Notes: generated by a model not told the origin, from the letters alone. A stretch of DNA of 42,706 bases from Persephonella sp. (GCA_003978485.1 QNZF01000028.1:1-42706), one strand, 5' to 3'. Numbered from the stretch's first letter, positions 9,200 through 16,689 are shown. Translations and numbers: made by a program.

Positions 9200-9319
9200 A
9201 ATCCAATAAAAAAAATATTAAAAATTTATAATAAAGGTAAAGTTTTACTAACCAACGATAAATCATTAGAATTGATATTTAAAAATATGGATATATTGAA
9301 TTTTTCAGGTGTAAAATAA
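9200..9319 (+). pseudogene. Possible C-terminal remnant of a PIN-like protein
   Basis: A 39-codon open stretch directly after an in-frame TGA has no start codon or ribosome site. It reads KVLLTNDKSLELIFKNM, which resembles the last strand-helix (TND) of PIN-domain toxins. It lies in the gap before the oxidase operon. It may be a gene relic or chance. Confidence 0.25.
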
Positions 9320-9353
9320 ATAAAAAATTTTTATACTAAGGGAGGTTTTCTCT

Positions 9354-10130
9354 ATGGGACAAAATGCAGCAATAAGATGGATTTTATTCTTCTTCTTCCC
9401 GGCGTTGTTCGTTTACGGTTTACTACATATCTATTCGTCTAAACCTGCTCAAGCTAAGAAGGAAGCAGATTTAACGCCTCAGGAAGAAGCTGGAAGGAAA
9501 GTTTATAACAAGTTCTGTGTAGGTTGTCACGGTCCAAATGGTGATGGTCAGACTGAAGCGGCAAAATTCTTTAAAGACAAACCGCCAAACTTCCACACTG
9601 CAGTTTTCAGATGGAAGTCAACACCTGAAGGATGTTTACCTACAGACGAAGATTTTATGAGAATTTTAAATTGGGGACTACCACAAACTCCAATGCCATC
9701 CTTTAAGCTCGTTCCTGAAGTTCAAAAAAGGGCAGTTATAGCTTATATCAAACACTTTGCTAGAGACAAATGGGCTAAAGGGCAACCTGACCCTGAAAAA
9801 TGTCAGTCTGTTTACAAAGATATTAAAAGACCTGCTAATTTCGGTTCTCCTGAAATGATTGAAAGAGGTAAAAACCTATACGCACAAAACTGTACAGCTT
9901 GTCACGGTGAAAAGGGAGAGGGAGATGGACCATTAGCATCAACTTTACCTGTTCCACCTACAGACTTAACATATCCTGTTAGAGCAGAAGGTCCAAAACC
10001 TGAAGACACATTTAGAGTTCTAACTGTAGGATTGGAAGGTTCACCAATGCCATCATTCTCTTATTTATCTGAGGAAGACAGATGGGCATTAGTTTCTTAC
10101 ATTGCTTATTTAATGAATAAAAACAAATAA
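9354..10130 (+). CDS. Membrane-anchored diheme cytochrome c (CcoP-like subunit)
   Basis: 258 residues: an N-terminal membrane anchor at about 9-26, then two cytochrome c domains. Heme sites are CVGCH (Cys55-His59) and CTACH (Cys180-His184); likely axial methionines lie in TPMPSF (Met114) and SPMPSF (Met232), so the domains are an internal duplication. It is the first gene of a cbb3 oxidase operon and lies 16 bases before ccoN, so it should deliver electrons to CcoNO as the CcoP diheme subunit does. Unlike canonical CcoP it is encoded first, not last, and its anchor does not show the FixP_N pattern, which is instead on a separate gene at 12765. Strong ribosome site (ggaggt). Confidence 0.88.
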   Translation: MGQNAAIRWILFFFFPALFVYGLLHIYSSKPAQAKKEADLTPQEEAGRKVYNKFCVGCHGPNGDGQTEAAKFFKDKPPNFHTAVFRWKSTPEGCLPTDEDFMRILNWGLPQTPMPSFKLVPEVQKRAVIAYIKHFARDKWAKGQPDPEKCQSVYKDIKRPANFGSPEMIERGKNLYAQNCTACHGEKGEGDGPLASTLPVPPTDLTYPVRAEGPKPEDTFRVLTVGLEGSPMPSFSYLSEEDRWALVSYIAYLMNKNK

Positions 10131-10146
10131 TTAAAGGAGGTTTAAA

Positions 10147-11541
10147 ATGGCTACAAATAGCCAAGAGTTACAAAACCTTGTTAACTATGGGCTAGTTAAA
10201 GCCCATGTTGCTATGGGGTTAGTGTTCTTCATTATCGTTGCTACAATGGGATTTCTCTATTCTCTACAGCTTGATGATATTTATCCATTTGTAGGAATAG
10301 AGTTCTTATCTCCCGGAAGAGTTAGAATGATACACACTGCAGGAGCAGCGTACGGTTTCCTAGTAAACATGTTCACAGGTCTCTTATACTGGGCAGTACC
10401 AAGATTTACTGGATATAGAATTTTAAGTGATAAGCTTGGATGGTTTATGTTCTTCGCATTACAGGCGGCAGTTTTAATAACAGTTATAGGTGTTTTATTC
10501 TTAGGAATGGCTGACAACGTTGAATGGGGAGAAACTCCTTGGTGGTTAGACCCTATAATAGTTTTCTGGTTATTACTACATCTAATGCAATTTGGAGCAC
10601 CTTTATTTAAAGCATCTCAAAGAGGACCTTTATACGTTGCAGGTTGGTATATCTCTGCAATGTTAGTTTGGACACCACTAGTCGTTTTTATGGGTAATAT
10701 GATACCTAGATTTTGGGCTGTAGGTTCTGGTGCAGGAGCAGTCCAATCAACATTTATCCACGACTTAGTTGGATTATACGTTACACCTGTTGCTTGGGGA
10801 TTAATGTATTACTTTGTACCTGTTATTATGAAAAAACCTATGTGGTCACACGGATTATCTTTATTAGGTTTCTGGGGATTAGCATTCTTCTATCCAATGA
10901 ATGGAGTTCACCACTTCTTATGGTCTCCAATACCAATGTTTGCACAGTATTCAGCAGTATTTGCAACTGTTGCAGTTGAGTTTGCAGTTACTTCAGTTTT
11001 AATTAACTTTATGATGACTTTAAGAGGTTCTGCAGAACAGCTAAAATACAATGTTCCATTAAGATATATGTACACAGGAGCTATCTTCTACTGGATTACA
11101 TGTTTCCAATGTGCATTCCACGTTACATTAACATTCCAAAAAGTTATCCACTTCACAGACTGGGTTACTGGACACGCACACCTAATAATGTTCGGTACAT
11201 TCGGATTATGGGTTTTAGGAATGGCTGAATATATCTGGCCTAGATTATTCAGAAAAGAAACTATGTATTCTAAAGGATTATCTGAAGGTGCCTACTGGTT
11301 ATTAATGATAGGTGTTTTATCAATGTTCTTTGACCTAACTGCTGGTGGTTTAGTTCAAGGATTTGACTGGATAGGATTAAACCCTTGGATTGATAGCGTT
11401 AACTTCTCTAAACCATTCTGGTACTTCAGAAGTATAGCTGGAATAATGATGATAACTGGATTATTAATGTACGCGTTAAACTTCTGGAAAACTGCTACTG
11501 CTAAAACTGGATTATCTGCTGAACTAAGAACGGAAACTTAA
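10147..11541 (+). CDS. ccoN: cbb3-type cytochrome c oxidase subunit I
   Basis: 464 residues, 12 membrane helices, catalytic subunit of the oxygen-reducing, proton-pumping terminal oxidase in the inner membrane. Histidines expected for low-spin heme, heme b3 and CuB are visible: RMIHTAG in helix II, FIHDLVGLY, the HH pair in NGVHHFLWSP, and VTGHAHLIMFG (two His). The Tyr-containing segment after FIHD fits the cbb3-type active site. The ribosome site is aaaggaggt. It sits between the diheme cytochrome c and ccoO. A hairpin terminator-like element lies after the stop. Confidence 0.95.
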   Translation: MATNSQELQNLVNYGLVKAHVAMGLVFFIIVATMGFLYSLQLDDIYPFVGIEFLSPGRVRMIHTAGAAYGFLVNMFTGLLYWAVPRFTGYRILSDKLGWFMFFALQAAVLITVIGVLFLGMADNVEWGETPWWLDPIIVFWLLLHLMQFGAPLFKASQRGPLYVAGWYISAMLVWTPLVVFMGNMIPRFWAVGSGAGAVQSTFIHDLVGLYVTPVAWGLMYYFVPVIMKKPMWSHGLSLLGFWGLAFFYPMNGVHHFLWSPIPMFAQYSAVFATVAVEFAVTSVLINFMMTLRGSAEQLKYNVPLRYMYTGAIFYWITCFQCAFHVTLTFQKVIHFTDWVTGHAHLIMFGTFGLWVLGMAEYIWPRLFRKETMYSKGLSEGAYWLLMIGVLSMFFDLTAGGLVQGFDWIGLNPWIDSVNFSKPFWYFRSIAGIMMITGLLMYALNFWKTATAKTGLSAELRTET

Positions 11542-11555
11542 TCAAAGATAAAGGG

Positions 11556-11587
11556 GAAGGGAGTGTTTTCTCCCTCTTTTTTCCCTT
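11556..11587 (+). terminator. Hairpin with T-tract between ccoN and ccoO
   Basis: agggag (11558-11563) pairs with ctccct (11570-11575) around a six-base loop, followed by cttttttccctttt. It looks like an intrinsic terminator inside the operon, so it may set a lower level of ccoO than ccoN or protect the upstream mRNA end. Confidence 0.65.
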
Positions 11588-11624
11588 TTACAAAACAATA
11601 AAGGAAGATGGAGGTATATAGATA

Positions 11625-12410
11625 ATGGGTAAGATGGAAAGGTTCGCCTTCGTTGCTTTAGTGGCTGGAATACTATTTTTCCTATTTGCTGACTTCATAT
11701 CTTGGGCATTACCGATGTTCGTTTTAAAGGATATTCCCAAAAAATCAGTTGAAGATTTAGCAGCGGAGGCAATATCTAGAAACTCTACTGCATGGTCAGA
11801 CTTTAAAAAGTTGGCTAGATATTATCCTGAAACATTCAAAAAATTCTGTCAGTATGAAGAAAGCTTCAGCGGAGCTAAAAAAATACCTGAAAGTGAATGT
11901 AAACCAAACGGTAAAACTTTAGCTAAAGCATTAAGAATTGGGCATAGATGGTATGTTGCTGAAGGATGTTGGAACTGCCACTCCCAAATGGTTAGACCTG
12001 TATCTAACGAAACTTTAAGATTTGGTATTCCGGGAGTTTCAAACACAGTTTCGTACCCTTCTGAATATAATAACGAATTACAGGCACCTGTTTTATGGGG
12101 TACAAAAAGAGTTGGACCTGACTTAATAAGGGAAGCTGCTGTTCATAATGTTGGATGGCAGGCAGCACACTTATATAATCCTAAGTACACCTCACCTGGA
12201 ACAAATATGCCACCATACCCATGGTATTACACTAAGGATAGTAAAGGAAACATTGTTCCAAATGAAAGAGGTTTAAGTTTATTAACTTATATAATGTGGT
12301 TAGGTTCTTGGGAAGTTAAACCACCTAAAGATTTTAGAATTAATGTAAAAGCTTCCAACTCTGCTAAAGTAAAAGAAAATACAGAAAAGAATTTTGCAGA
12401 AGCTAAATAA
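11625..12410 (+). CDS. ccoO: cbb3-type oxidase subunit II, monoheme cytochrome c
   Basis: 261 residues with one N-terminal membrane anchor (about 7-28) and one heme c site, GCWNCHSQMVRP, the CcoO/FixO signature. A likely axial Met is in TNMPPYPW. CcoO passes electrons from CcoP to the CcoN active site. Residues 40-100 form an insertion of charged helices with two Cys (FCQYEE, ESECKP) that I do not associate with the family core. The C-terminal tail after WEVKPPKDF is charged and low complexity. The ribosome site (gatggaggt) lies 10-15 bases upstream. Confidence 0.93.
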   Translation: MGKMERFAFVALVAGILFFLFADFISWALPMFVLKDIPKKSVEDLAAEAISRNSTAWSDFKKLARYYPETFKKFCQYEESFSGAKKIPESECKPNGKTLAKALRIGHRWYVAEGCWNCHSQMVRPVSNETLRFGIPGVSNTVSYPSEYNNELQAPVLWGTKRVGPDLIREAAVHNVGWQAAHLYNPKYTSPGTNMPPYPWYYTKDSKGNIVPNERGLSLLTYIMWLGSWEVKPPKDFRINVKASNSAKVKENTEKNFAEAK

Positions 12411-12429
12411 TTTTAAAATATGGGTTTTT

Positions 12430-12453
12430 GGGATTTCCCTTAAAATCCCTTCT
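12430..12453 (+). terminator. Hairpin between ccoO and the CcoS-like gene
   Basis: gggattt (12430-12436) pairs perfectly with aaatccc (12443-12449) around a six-base loop; only ttctt follows. With so short a T-tail it is more likely an mRNA-stabilising or partial-termination element than a full terminator. Confidence 0.5.
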
Positions 12454-12468
12454 TAAAGGAGGTTTAAA

Positions 12469-12765
12469 ATGAGAATTACACAGAAAACAGTTGCTCTTTT
12501 AATCCTGTTTATATTCTTATTTGTAGTAGGGACAATCATTGCAGTTAGAACAGTTGCTTATCTTGAAGCTGGTATGGCAGGTTCTGAATTAAAAGGGTTT
12601 TTAGTTGAAGTTATAGCATATGTAATCAGTTTAACAGGTTGGCTAGCATTATTTATCTATTCATATTTGAAGGGAGATTTTAAAGATATAGAAGGTCCTA
12701 AGTATGAAATTTTAGATTTAGAAGATAAAATTGTAAAAGCCGAAAAAGAAGGAGGTAAATACTAA
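12469..12765 (+). CDS. CcoS-like small membrane protein of the cbb3 operon
   Basis: 98 residues with two membrane segments (about 8-30 and 44-66). The tail following the second segment, LKGDFKDIEGPKYEILDLED, closely follows the CcoS pattern (GQFDD-leg-pa-riL-dd). CcoS is needed for cofactor insertion into cbb3 oxidase. Canonical CcoS is about 50-60 residues with one span, so this has an additional N-terminal segment (MAGSELKGFLVE linker). It could equally be a structural accessory subunit. Its stop overlaps the next start by one base (taATG). Strong ribosome site (aaaggaggt). Confidence 0.6.
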   Translation: MRITQKTVALLILFIFLFVVGTIIAVRTVAYLEAGMAGSELKGFLVEVIAYVISLTGWLALFIYSYLKGDFKDIEGPKYEILDLEDKIVKAEKEGGKY

Positions 12766-12989
12766 TGGCTGGACATTTAGAAAATACAAAAGCAGTAGAT
12801 AAAATTACTTATATGACTGATGCAGTTCCAACTTGGTGGATGTTGTTCTGGATAGGTTATATCTTATTTACAGTAGCTTATATAGTTTTTGACTGGATAC
12901 CTGACTTTTTAGGTTGGATGCAAGTTGTAGGACAAGGTCCTGAAGCTGCTGATAAGTATATCTGGACGAGAGAGTTAATGAGGAATTAA
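12765..12989 (+). CDS. Stand-alone FixP_N-like membrane protein (CcoP anchor module)
   Basis: 74 residues. The core DAVPTWWMLFWIGYILFTVAY resembles the FixP_N domain at the N-terminus of canonical CcoP (N-x-LPrWW-lf-t-i-f-YL). Only one membrane span is present (about 24-42), and no cytochrome domain follows; the gene ends after 30 further residues. Since the diheme part is a separate gene at 9354, this looks like a split CcoP in which the membrane helix that contacts CcoN is its own polypeptide. It could alternatively be a CcoQ or CcoH analogue. Coupled to the CcoS-like gene by a one-base overlap; last gene of the operon. Confidence 0.6.
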   Translation: MAGHLENTKAVDKITYMTDAVPTWWMLFWIGYILFTVAYIVFDWIPDFLGWMQVVGQGPEAADKYIWTRELMRN

Positions 12990-13014
12990 TCTTGCATTTC
13001 CTCTCTTTTTTTCT
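12980..13014 (+). terminator. Terminator of the cbb3 operon
   Basis: gaggaa (12980-12985, overlapping the last codons) pairs with ttcctc (12998-13003), followed by tcttttttt. The stem is only 6 bp with a 12-base loop, but the T-tract is good. The -35 box of the next promoter falls in its loop. Confidence 0.6.
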
Positions 13015-13020
13015 TATAAT
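12992..13020 (+). promoter_or_regulatory. Promoter for tRNA-Ser / tRNA-His
   Basis: TTGCAT (12992-12997), 17-base spacer, perfect TATAAT (13015-13020). Transcription would begin near 13027, about 36 bases before the tRNA-Ser. It overlaps the terminator of the preceding operon. Confidence 0.65.
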
Positions 13021-13062
13021 TATCAACTGTAACCTGTTGTTATCTTAAGTTGCTAATATCCT

Positions 13063-13150
13063 GGAGGGGTGGCCGAGCGGACGAAGGCAGGTGATTTGAA
13101 ATCACCCGAGGGTTAACAGCCCTCCGGGGGTTCGAATCCCTCCCCCTCCG
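13063..13150 (+). tRNA. tRNA-Ser (anticodon TGA)
   Basis: Class II tRNA of 88 bases. Acceptor GGAGGGG pairs with CCCCTCC (13143-13149), discriminator G. The anticodon stem GGTGA/TCACC encloses TTTGAAA, anticodon TGA. A long variable arm (gagggttaacagccctc) and T-loop TTCGAAT are present. CCA is not encoded. Confidence 0.95.
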
Positions 13151-13173
13151 CTTAATTAAATATTTTCTTTTAT

Positions 13174-13247
13174 GGAGGGTGTAGCTCAGTCGGTAGAGCA
13201 CAAGGTTGTGGCCCTTGGGGTCGCGGGTTCAAGTCCCGTCACCCTCC
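13174..13247 (+). tRNA. tRNA-His (anticodon GTG)
   Basis: The extra G-1 (13174) opposite discriminator C73 (13247) is the histidine identity element. Acceptor GAGGGTG pairs with CACCCTC. The anticodon stem CAAGG/CCTTG encloses TTGTGGC. T-loop TTCAAGT. CCA is not encoded. It sits 23 bases after tRNA-Ser and upstream of hisC. Confidence 0.95.
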
Positions 13248-13335
13248 CTCACAATTTAAATCTAAAATGTATCTATCAACTCAAAAAATTATATAATCTT
13301 TAATCGTTAATCTTATTAACCTTATGAGGTTTAAA

Positions 13336-14388
13336 ATGTTCCTGAACAGGTTAAAAAAGCTCAAAAGTTATAAAACAGAGACAACTCCATGTAAAGTTAA
13401 ATTATCTTCTAATGAGCTCCCATTTGATTTACCAGAAGATTTGAAAGAAAAAATTTCAAAAGAAATAAGAAAAATTCCATTCCAAAGGTATCCTGACCCA
13501 AATATAACTGAGCTAAGGGAAATTTTGGCAGATATTTATGGAGTTAATGAGAATAATCTCGTTTTTGGTAATGGGTCAGATGAATTAATTCAACTTTTAA
13601 TAAACACTATAGGAGATTTAAAAAAACCGATAGCCTATCCTATACCTACATTTCCTATGTATCAAGTTTCCGCTGATACAATTGGAAGGGATAAAGTAGA
13701 GTTTAGATTAAATGAAAATTTTGATTTAGTAAAGGGAGAAATAGATAAAGCATTAGAAAGGAATGTTGACATCATATTTTATGCATCTCCGAACAATCCA
13801 ACTGGGAATAGTTTTAACTCTGATTTAATAAGATATACAGTAGACCAAAATGTTTTTGTGGTCGTCGATGAAGCTTACATAGACTTTTCAGATAAAAAAA
13901 GTTTTTTAAATGAAGCTTTGAATGAAGATAATTTAGTCGTTTTAAGAACAATGTCTAAAATTGGTTTAGCAAGTATAAGATTGGGAGTTTTAATAGCTAG
14001 AGAAGATATAGCTATGGAAATAAATAAAGGAAGACTTCCATTTAACATAACTTATCCTACACAGGTGATTGCTAAAGTTGTTTTGACAGAAGGATTAGAT
14101 ATTATAAGAGAAAATATAAATAGGATTAAAATTGAAAGGGATAAATTAATAAATGAGTTATCTAAAATTAATGAAATAAAAGTTTATCCATCTGATGCAA
14201 ACTTTATTTTAATAAAAACTCCTAACGGTGATTTAATCCACAGAAAATTGATAGAAAAAGGTGTATTAGTTAGAAATATGTCCCATATTCCATATATGGA
14301 AAATTGTTTAAGAGTATCTATAGGTAAACCTGAGGAAAATGAAATATTTATTGAAAGTTTAAGGGAAGTTATAAAGGAGAATTTTTAA
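13336..14388 (+). CDS. hisC: Histidinol-phosphate aminotransferase
   Basis: PLP enzyme of fold type I (350 residues) that transaminates imidazole-acetol phosphate in histidine synthesis. Motifs: LSSNELPFDLP, FQRYPDP, GNGSDELI (cofactor phosphate loop), ASPNNPTGN, VVDEAYIDF, then RTMSKIGLASIRLG with the Schiff-base Lys at about residue 208, and LRVSIGKPEEN with the substrate-binding Arg. An ATG at 13324 gives four extra residues, but gaggt (13326-13330) would then be inside the gene; it is properly placed for the ATG at 13336, which I chose. tRNA-His lies just upstream. Related HisC-type enzymes can also act on aromatic amino acids. Confidence 0.92.
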   Translation: MFLNRLKKLKSYKTETTPCKVKLSSNELPFDLPEDLKEKISKEIRKIPFQRYPDPNITELREILADIYGVNENNLVFGNGSDELIQLLINTIGDLKKPIAYPIPTFPMYQVSADTIGRDKVEFRLNENFDLVKGEIDKALERNVDIIFYASPNNPTGNSFNSDLIRYTVDQNVFVVVDEAYIDFSDKKSFLNEALNEDNLVVLRTMSKIGLASIRLGVLIAREDIAMEINKGRLPFNITYPTQVIAKVVLTEGLDIIRENINRIKIERDKLINELSKINEIKVYPSDANFILIKTPNGDLIHRKLIEKGVLVRNMSHIPYMENCLRVSIGKPEENEIFIESLREVIKENF

Positions 14389-14399
14389 GAAATTAATAC

Positions 14400-14427
14400 T
14401 TTAACCTGATTTGGTTTATTATATATT
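14400..14427 (+). promoter_or_regulatory. Possible promoter for the DsbC-like gene
   Basis: TTTAAC (14400-14405), 16-base spacer, TATATT (14422-14427), 30 bases before the ribosome site ggagg. Moderate consensus match only. Confidence 0.4.
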
Positions 14428-14463
14428 CTAAATACTTAATTTTATTATGGAGGAGTTTTATTT

Positions 14464-15429
14464 ATGAAACTAAAGAAAATATTAACAACCGCTGTAAGTT
14501 TATCTTTAGCTATATCCTTAGTAAGCTCATGTAATGAAGAAAGTAAAAAAGGAAAAGCAGAGGCAGAGCCTACTCCAAAATCTGTAAATGCTGGAGAATG
14601 TTTACCTGCCAGTATGGTAAGTAAAGATAAAGTTAAACAAGCCTTATCTATGTTCGGAAATTTAGAAGTTGTAAAAATTGATAAATCCCCAATAAATGGT
14701 CTATACAAAGTAATAATAAAAGCTGGTGGAAGATATGCAGTTGTATATTTAGATTGTAAGCTACAGTATGCAATTATAGGTAGTATGATAGATATACAGT
14801 CTAAAAGAGATTTAACTAGAGAAACTATGGTTAAGTATCAATTAGAAGCTCAAAAAGAAAAGTTAGAACTGTTAAAGAAAAAATTAGGAGAGAAAAAGTT
14901 TGAAGAATTAAAGAAAGTATTAGGTAGTAATATTGCCCAACTTATGGTTGTTGATTTGAAAAACATACCTAAAGAAGGAACTATAATTTATGGAAATCCA
15001 GATGCAAAATACACAGTTTATGTAATATCAGACCCTGAATGTCCATTCTGTGCTAAATTACACGAAAGTATAAAAGAAATTGTTAAAAAAGATAAAGATG
15101 TTAAATTTGAAATTATATTATTTCCTTTACCATTCCATCCATATGCGAAAGGTATAGCGGAGAATATAGCTAGCCAATCAAGTATGGAAAAGAGAAGAGA
15201 AATTCTAGATAAAAGTTTTCAGGCAGTATCTAAAAGGGATAGCTCTACTTTATCTGAACTAAGTAAAGGGAATGAAAAAGGAGAGAAAATAATATCTGAA
15301 CATAAAGCTTTTGCTAAATCTGTAAATCTAAGGGGGACACCTATGATTATATTCCCTGAAGGAATTGCTATAGGTGGTGCTATACCAACAGATTTACTAT
15401 ATAAAATGATAGAAGTATTAAAGAAATAA
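14464..15429 (+). CDS. DsbC/DsbG-like thiol-disulfide isomerase lipoprotein
   Basis: 321 residues. Signal peptide with lipobox LVSSC, so Cys23 is probably lipidated rather than the protein being soluble. Residues 45-115 resemble a DsbC-type N-terminal dimerisation domain, 120-155 is a charged helix linker, and 165-320 is a thioredoxin fold with the active site DPECPFC (Cys193, Cys196) and the cis-Pro loop RGTPMI. DsbC-type proteins reshuffle wrong disulfides in the periplasm and can assist cytochrome c maturation, which fits the neighbouring oxidase. Strong ribosome site (ggaggag). The partner DsbD/CcdA is not visible here. Confidence 0.85.
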   Translation: MKLKKILTTAVSLSLAISLVSSCNEESKKGKAEAEPTPKSVNAGECLPASMVSKDKVKQALSMFGNLEVVKIDKSPINGLYKVIIKAGGRYAVVYLDCKLQYAIIGSMIDIQSKRDLTRETMVKYQLEAQKEKLELLKKKLGEKKFEELKKVLGSNIAQLMVVDLKNIPKEGTIIYGNPDAKYTVYVISDPECPFCAKLHESIKEIVKKDKDVKFEIILFPLPFHPYAKGIAENIASQSSMEKRREILDKSFQAVSKRDSSTLSELSKGNEKGEKIISEHKAFAKSVNLRGTPMIIFPEGIAIGGAIPTDLLYKMIEVLKK

Positions 15430-15436
15430 TAATTCT

Positions 15437-15460
15437 AGCCTTTTGGCTCTTTCTTTTTTT
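15437..15460 (+). terminator. Weak terminator after the DsbC-like gene
   Basis: AGCC-TTTT-GGCT hairpin (15437-15448) followed by ctttctttttttg. The stem is only 4 bp, but the T-tract is good. Confidence 0.4.
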
Positions 15461-15464
15461 GAAA

Positions 15465-16274
15465 ATGAAACAGAAAGTTTTAGAAGTTAAAAATTTAACC
15501 GTTATCTATAAAGAAGAAAACAGAGAAAAAATAATTTTAAATGGTATATCCTTTAATATCTATACAAATGAAATTTTAGCATTTATAGGAAAATCAGGTT
15601 CTGGAAAAAGTATCACCTGTTTCTCCATTTTAGGTCTTTTAAATAAAAATTTTTTAATTGATGGAGAAATATATCTGTATGATGACAATAAAAAAATAAA
15701 TCTTTTGAACTTAACTGAAAAAGAGTTGAGGGAGATTAGAGGAAACAAAGTATCTATGATATTTCAAGAACCGTCCACAGCGTTAAATCCAATAATAACA
15801 GTTGGGGAACAAATTGTTGATACAATTTTAGCCCATAGAAAAGATATTTCAAAGGAAGATGCAAAAACATTAGCCTTAAAGGTAATGAAAGAAGCTCAAA
15901 TTCCTGATGTTGAAAAGAGATTTAATCAGTATCCATTTGAGTTGTCAGGAGGTTTAAAACAAAGAGTAGCTATTGCTATGGCTATTGTAAACTCTCCTAA
16001 AGTTTTACTTGCTGATGAGCCTACCACAGCTTTAGATATAACAGTATCTGCATACATACTAAGATTATTTTTAAGACTTAAGGAAAGGTTAGACTTGGGA
16101 ATACTGTTAATAACTCATGATTTCGGTGTAGTTGCTGAAGTGGCTGACAGAGTAATAGTTCTTAAAGATGGTGAGATTGTTGAGGAAGGGAATGTATTTC
16201 AAATCTTTAACACTCCTAAATCTGAATACACAAAGGAGTTATTAAAATCTAGAATTTTACTTTCTAAAGTTTAA
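15465..16274 (+). CDS. Opp/Dpp-type ABC transporter ATP-binding protein, orphan
   Basis: 269 residues from the ATG at 15465; a TTG at 15459 is also possible. Walker A GKSGSGKS (42-49), Q-loop FQEPSTALNP, signature LSGGLKQR, Walker B VLLADEPTTALD and H-loop ITHDFG are intact, so it should hydrolyse ATP. The FQEPSTALNP block is typical of the peptide/nickel (DppD/OppD/NikD) group. It is shorter than DppD and lacks the C-terminal oligopeptide/HPY region with its cysteines. No permease, solute-binding or second ATPase gene is adjacent, so its partner is encoded elsewhere. No ribosome site is evident; the start lies 16 bases after a hairpin. Confidence 0.82.
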   Translation: MKQKVLEVKNLTVIYKEENREKIILNGISFNIYTNEILAFIGKSGSGKSITCFSILGLLNKNFLIDGEIYLYDDNKKINLLNLTEKELREIRGNKVSMIFQEPSTALNPIITVGEQIVDTILAHRKDISKEDAKTLALKVMKEAQIPDVEKRFNQYPFELSGGLKQRVAIAMAIVNSPKVLLADEPTTALDITVSAYILRLFLRLKERLDLGILLITHDFGVVAEVADRVIVLKDGEIVEEGNVFQIFNTPKSEYTKELLKSRILLSKV

Positions 16275-16327
16275 ATATTTAATAATAAAATTTTAAATTC
16301 TTAATTACATTTAACTAATATACCAAC

Positions 16328-16355
16328 TTGTATATTAAAAAGAGTGTATTATAAT
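16328..16355 (+). promoter_or_regulatory. Promoter of infA
   Basis: TTGTAT (16328-16333), 16-base spacer, perfect TATAAT (16350-16355). The predicted start near 16362 gives a 27-base leader to the ATG at 16389 and excludes any translation start before it. Confidence 0.65.
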
Positions 16356-16388
16356 ACTAAAATAACAATTTATTCAAAAGGAGTAAGT

Positions 16389-16637
16389 ATGGGAAAAAAG
16401 AAGAAAAAAGCTTCTAGTGGAAAAAAAGAAGAAGCTATTGTTGTTGAAGGTGAAGTTATAGAAGCTTTACCTAACGCACATTTTAAAGTTAAATTAGACA
16501 ATTCTGATCATGTGGTCTTAGCCCATGTTTCAGGGAAGATGAAACTACATTTTATAAGAATACTTCCCGGAGATAGGGTAAGAGTAGAATTATCTCCATA
16601 TGATTTAACAAAAGGAAGAATTGTTTTCAGACTATAA
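16389..16637 (+). CDS. infA: Translation initiation factor IF-1
   Basis: 82 residues. The S1/OB-fold domain is complete ([56 protein letters not shown]). IF-1 binds the 30S A site during initiation. A frame beginning further upstream is possible on paper, but the promoter overlaps it; the ATG at 16389 has aaaaggag 5 bases upstream and is the right start. Compared with usual IF-1 (about 72 residues starting MAKED) there is a Lys/Ser N-terminal extension of about 10 residues ([12 protein letters not shown]). It is separated from rpmJ by 151 bases. Confidence 0.96.
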   Translation: MGKKKKKASSGKKEEAIVVEGEVIEALPNAHFKVKLDNSDHVVLAHVSGKMKLHFIRILPGDRVRVELSPYDLTKGRIVFRL

Positions 16638-16689
16638 TTTTTCCTTCAAACTAAATTTGTTTGTCTACCTATCTTTATTATCGTTATAT

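Noticed and set aside
10713-10979. 88-codon plus-strand frame inside ccoN
   Set aside because: Out-of-frame shadow of a certain gene, Cys/Ile-rich, no ribosome site.
16344-16388. Longer N-terminus for IF-1
   Set aside because: It runs through the promoter and has no homology; the ATG at 16389 has the ribosome site.
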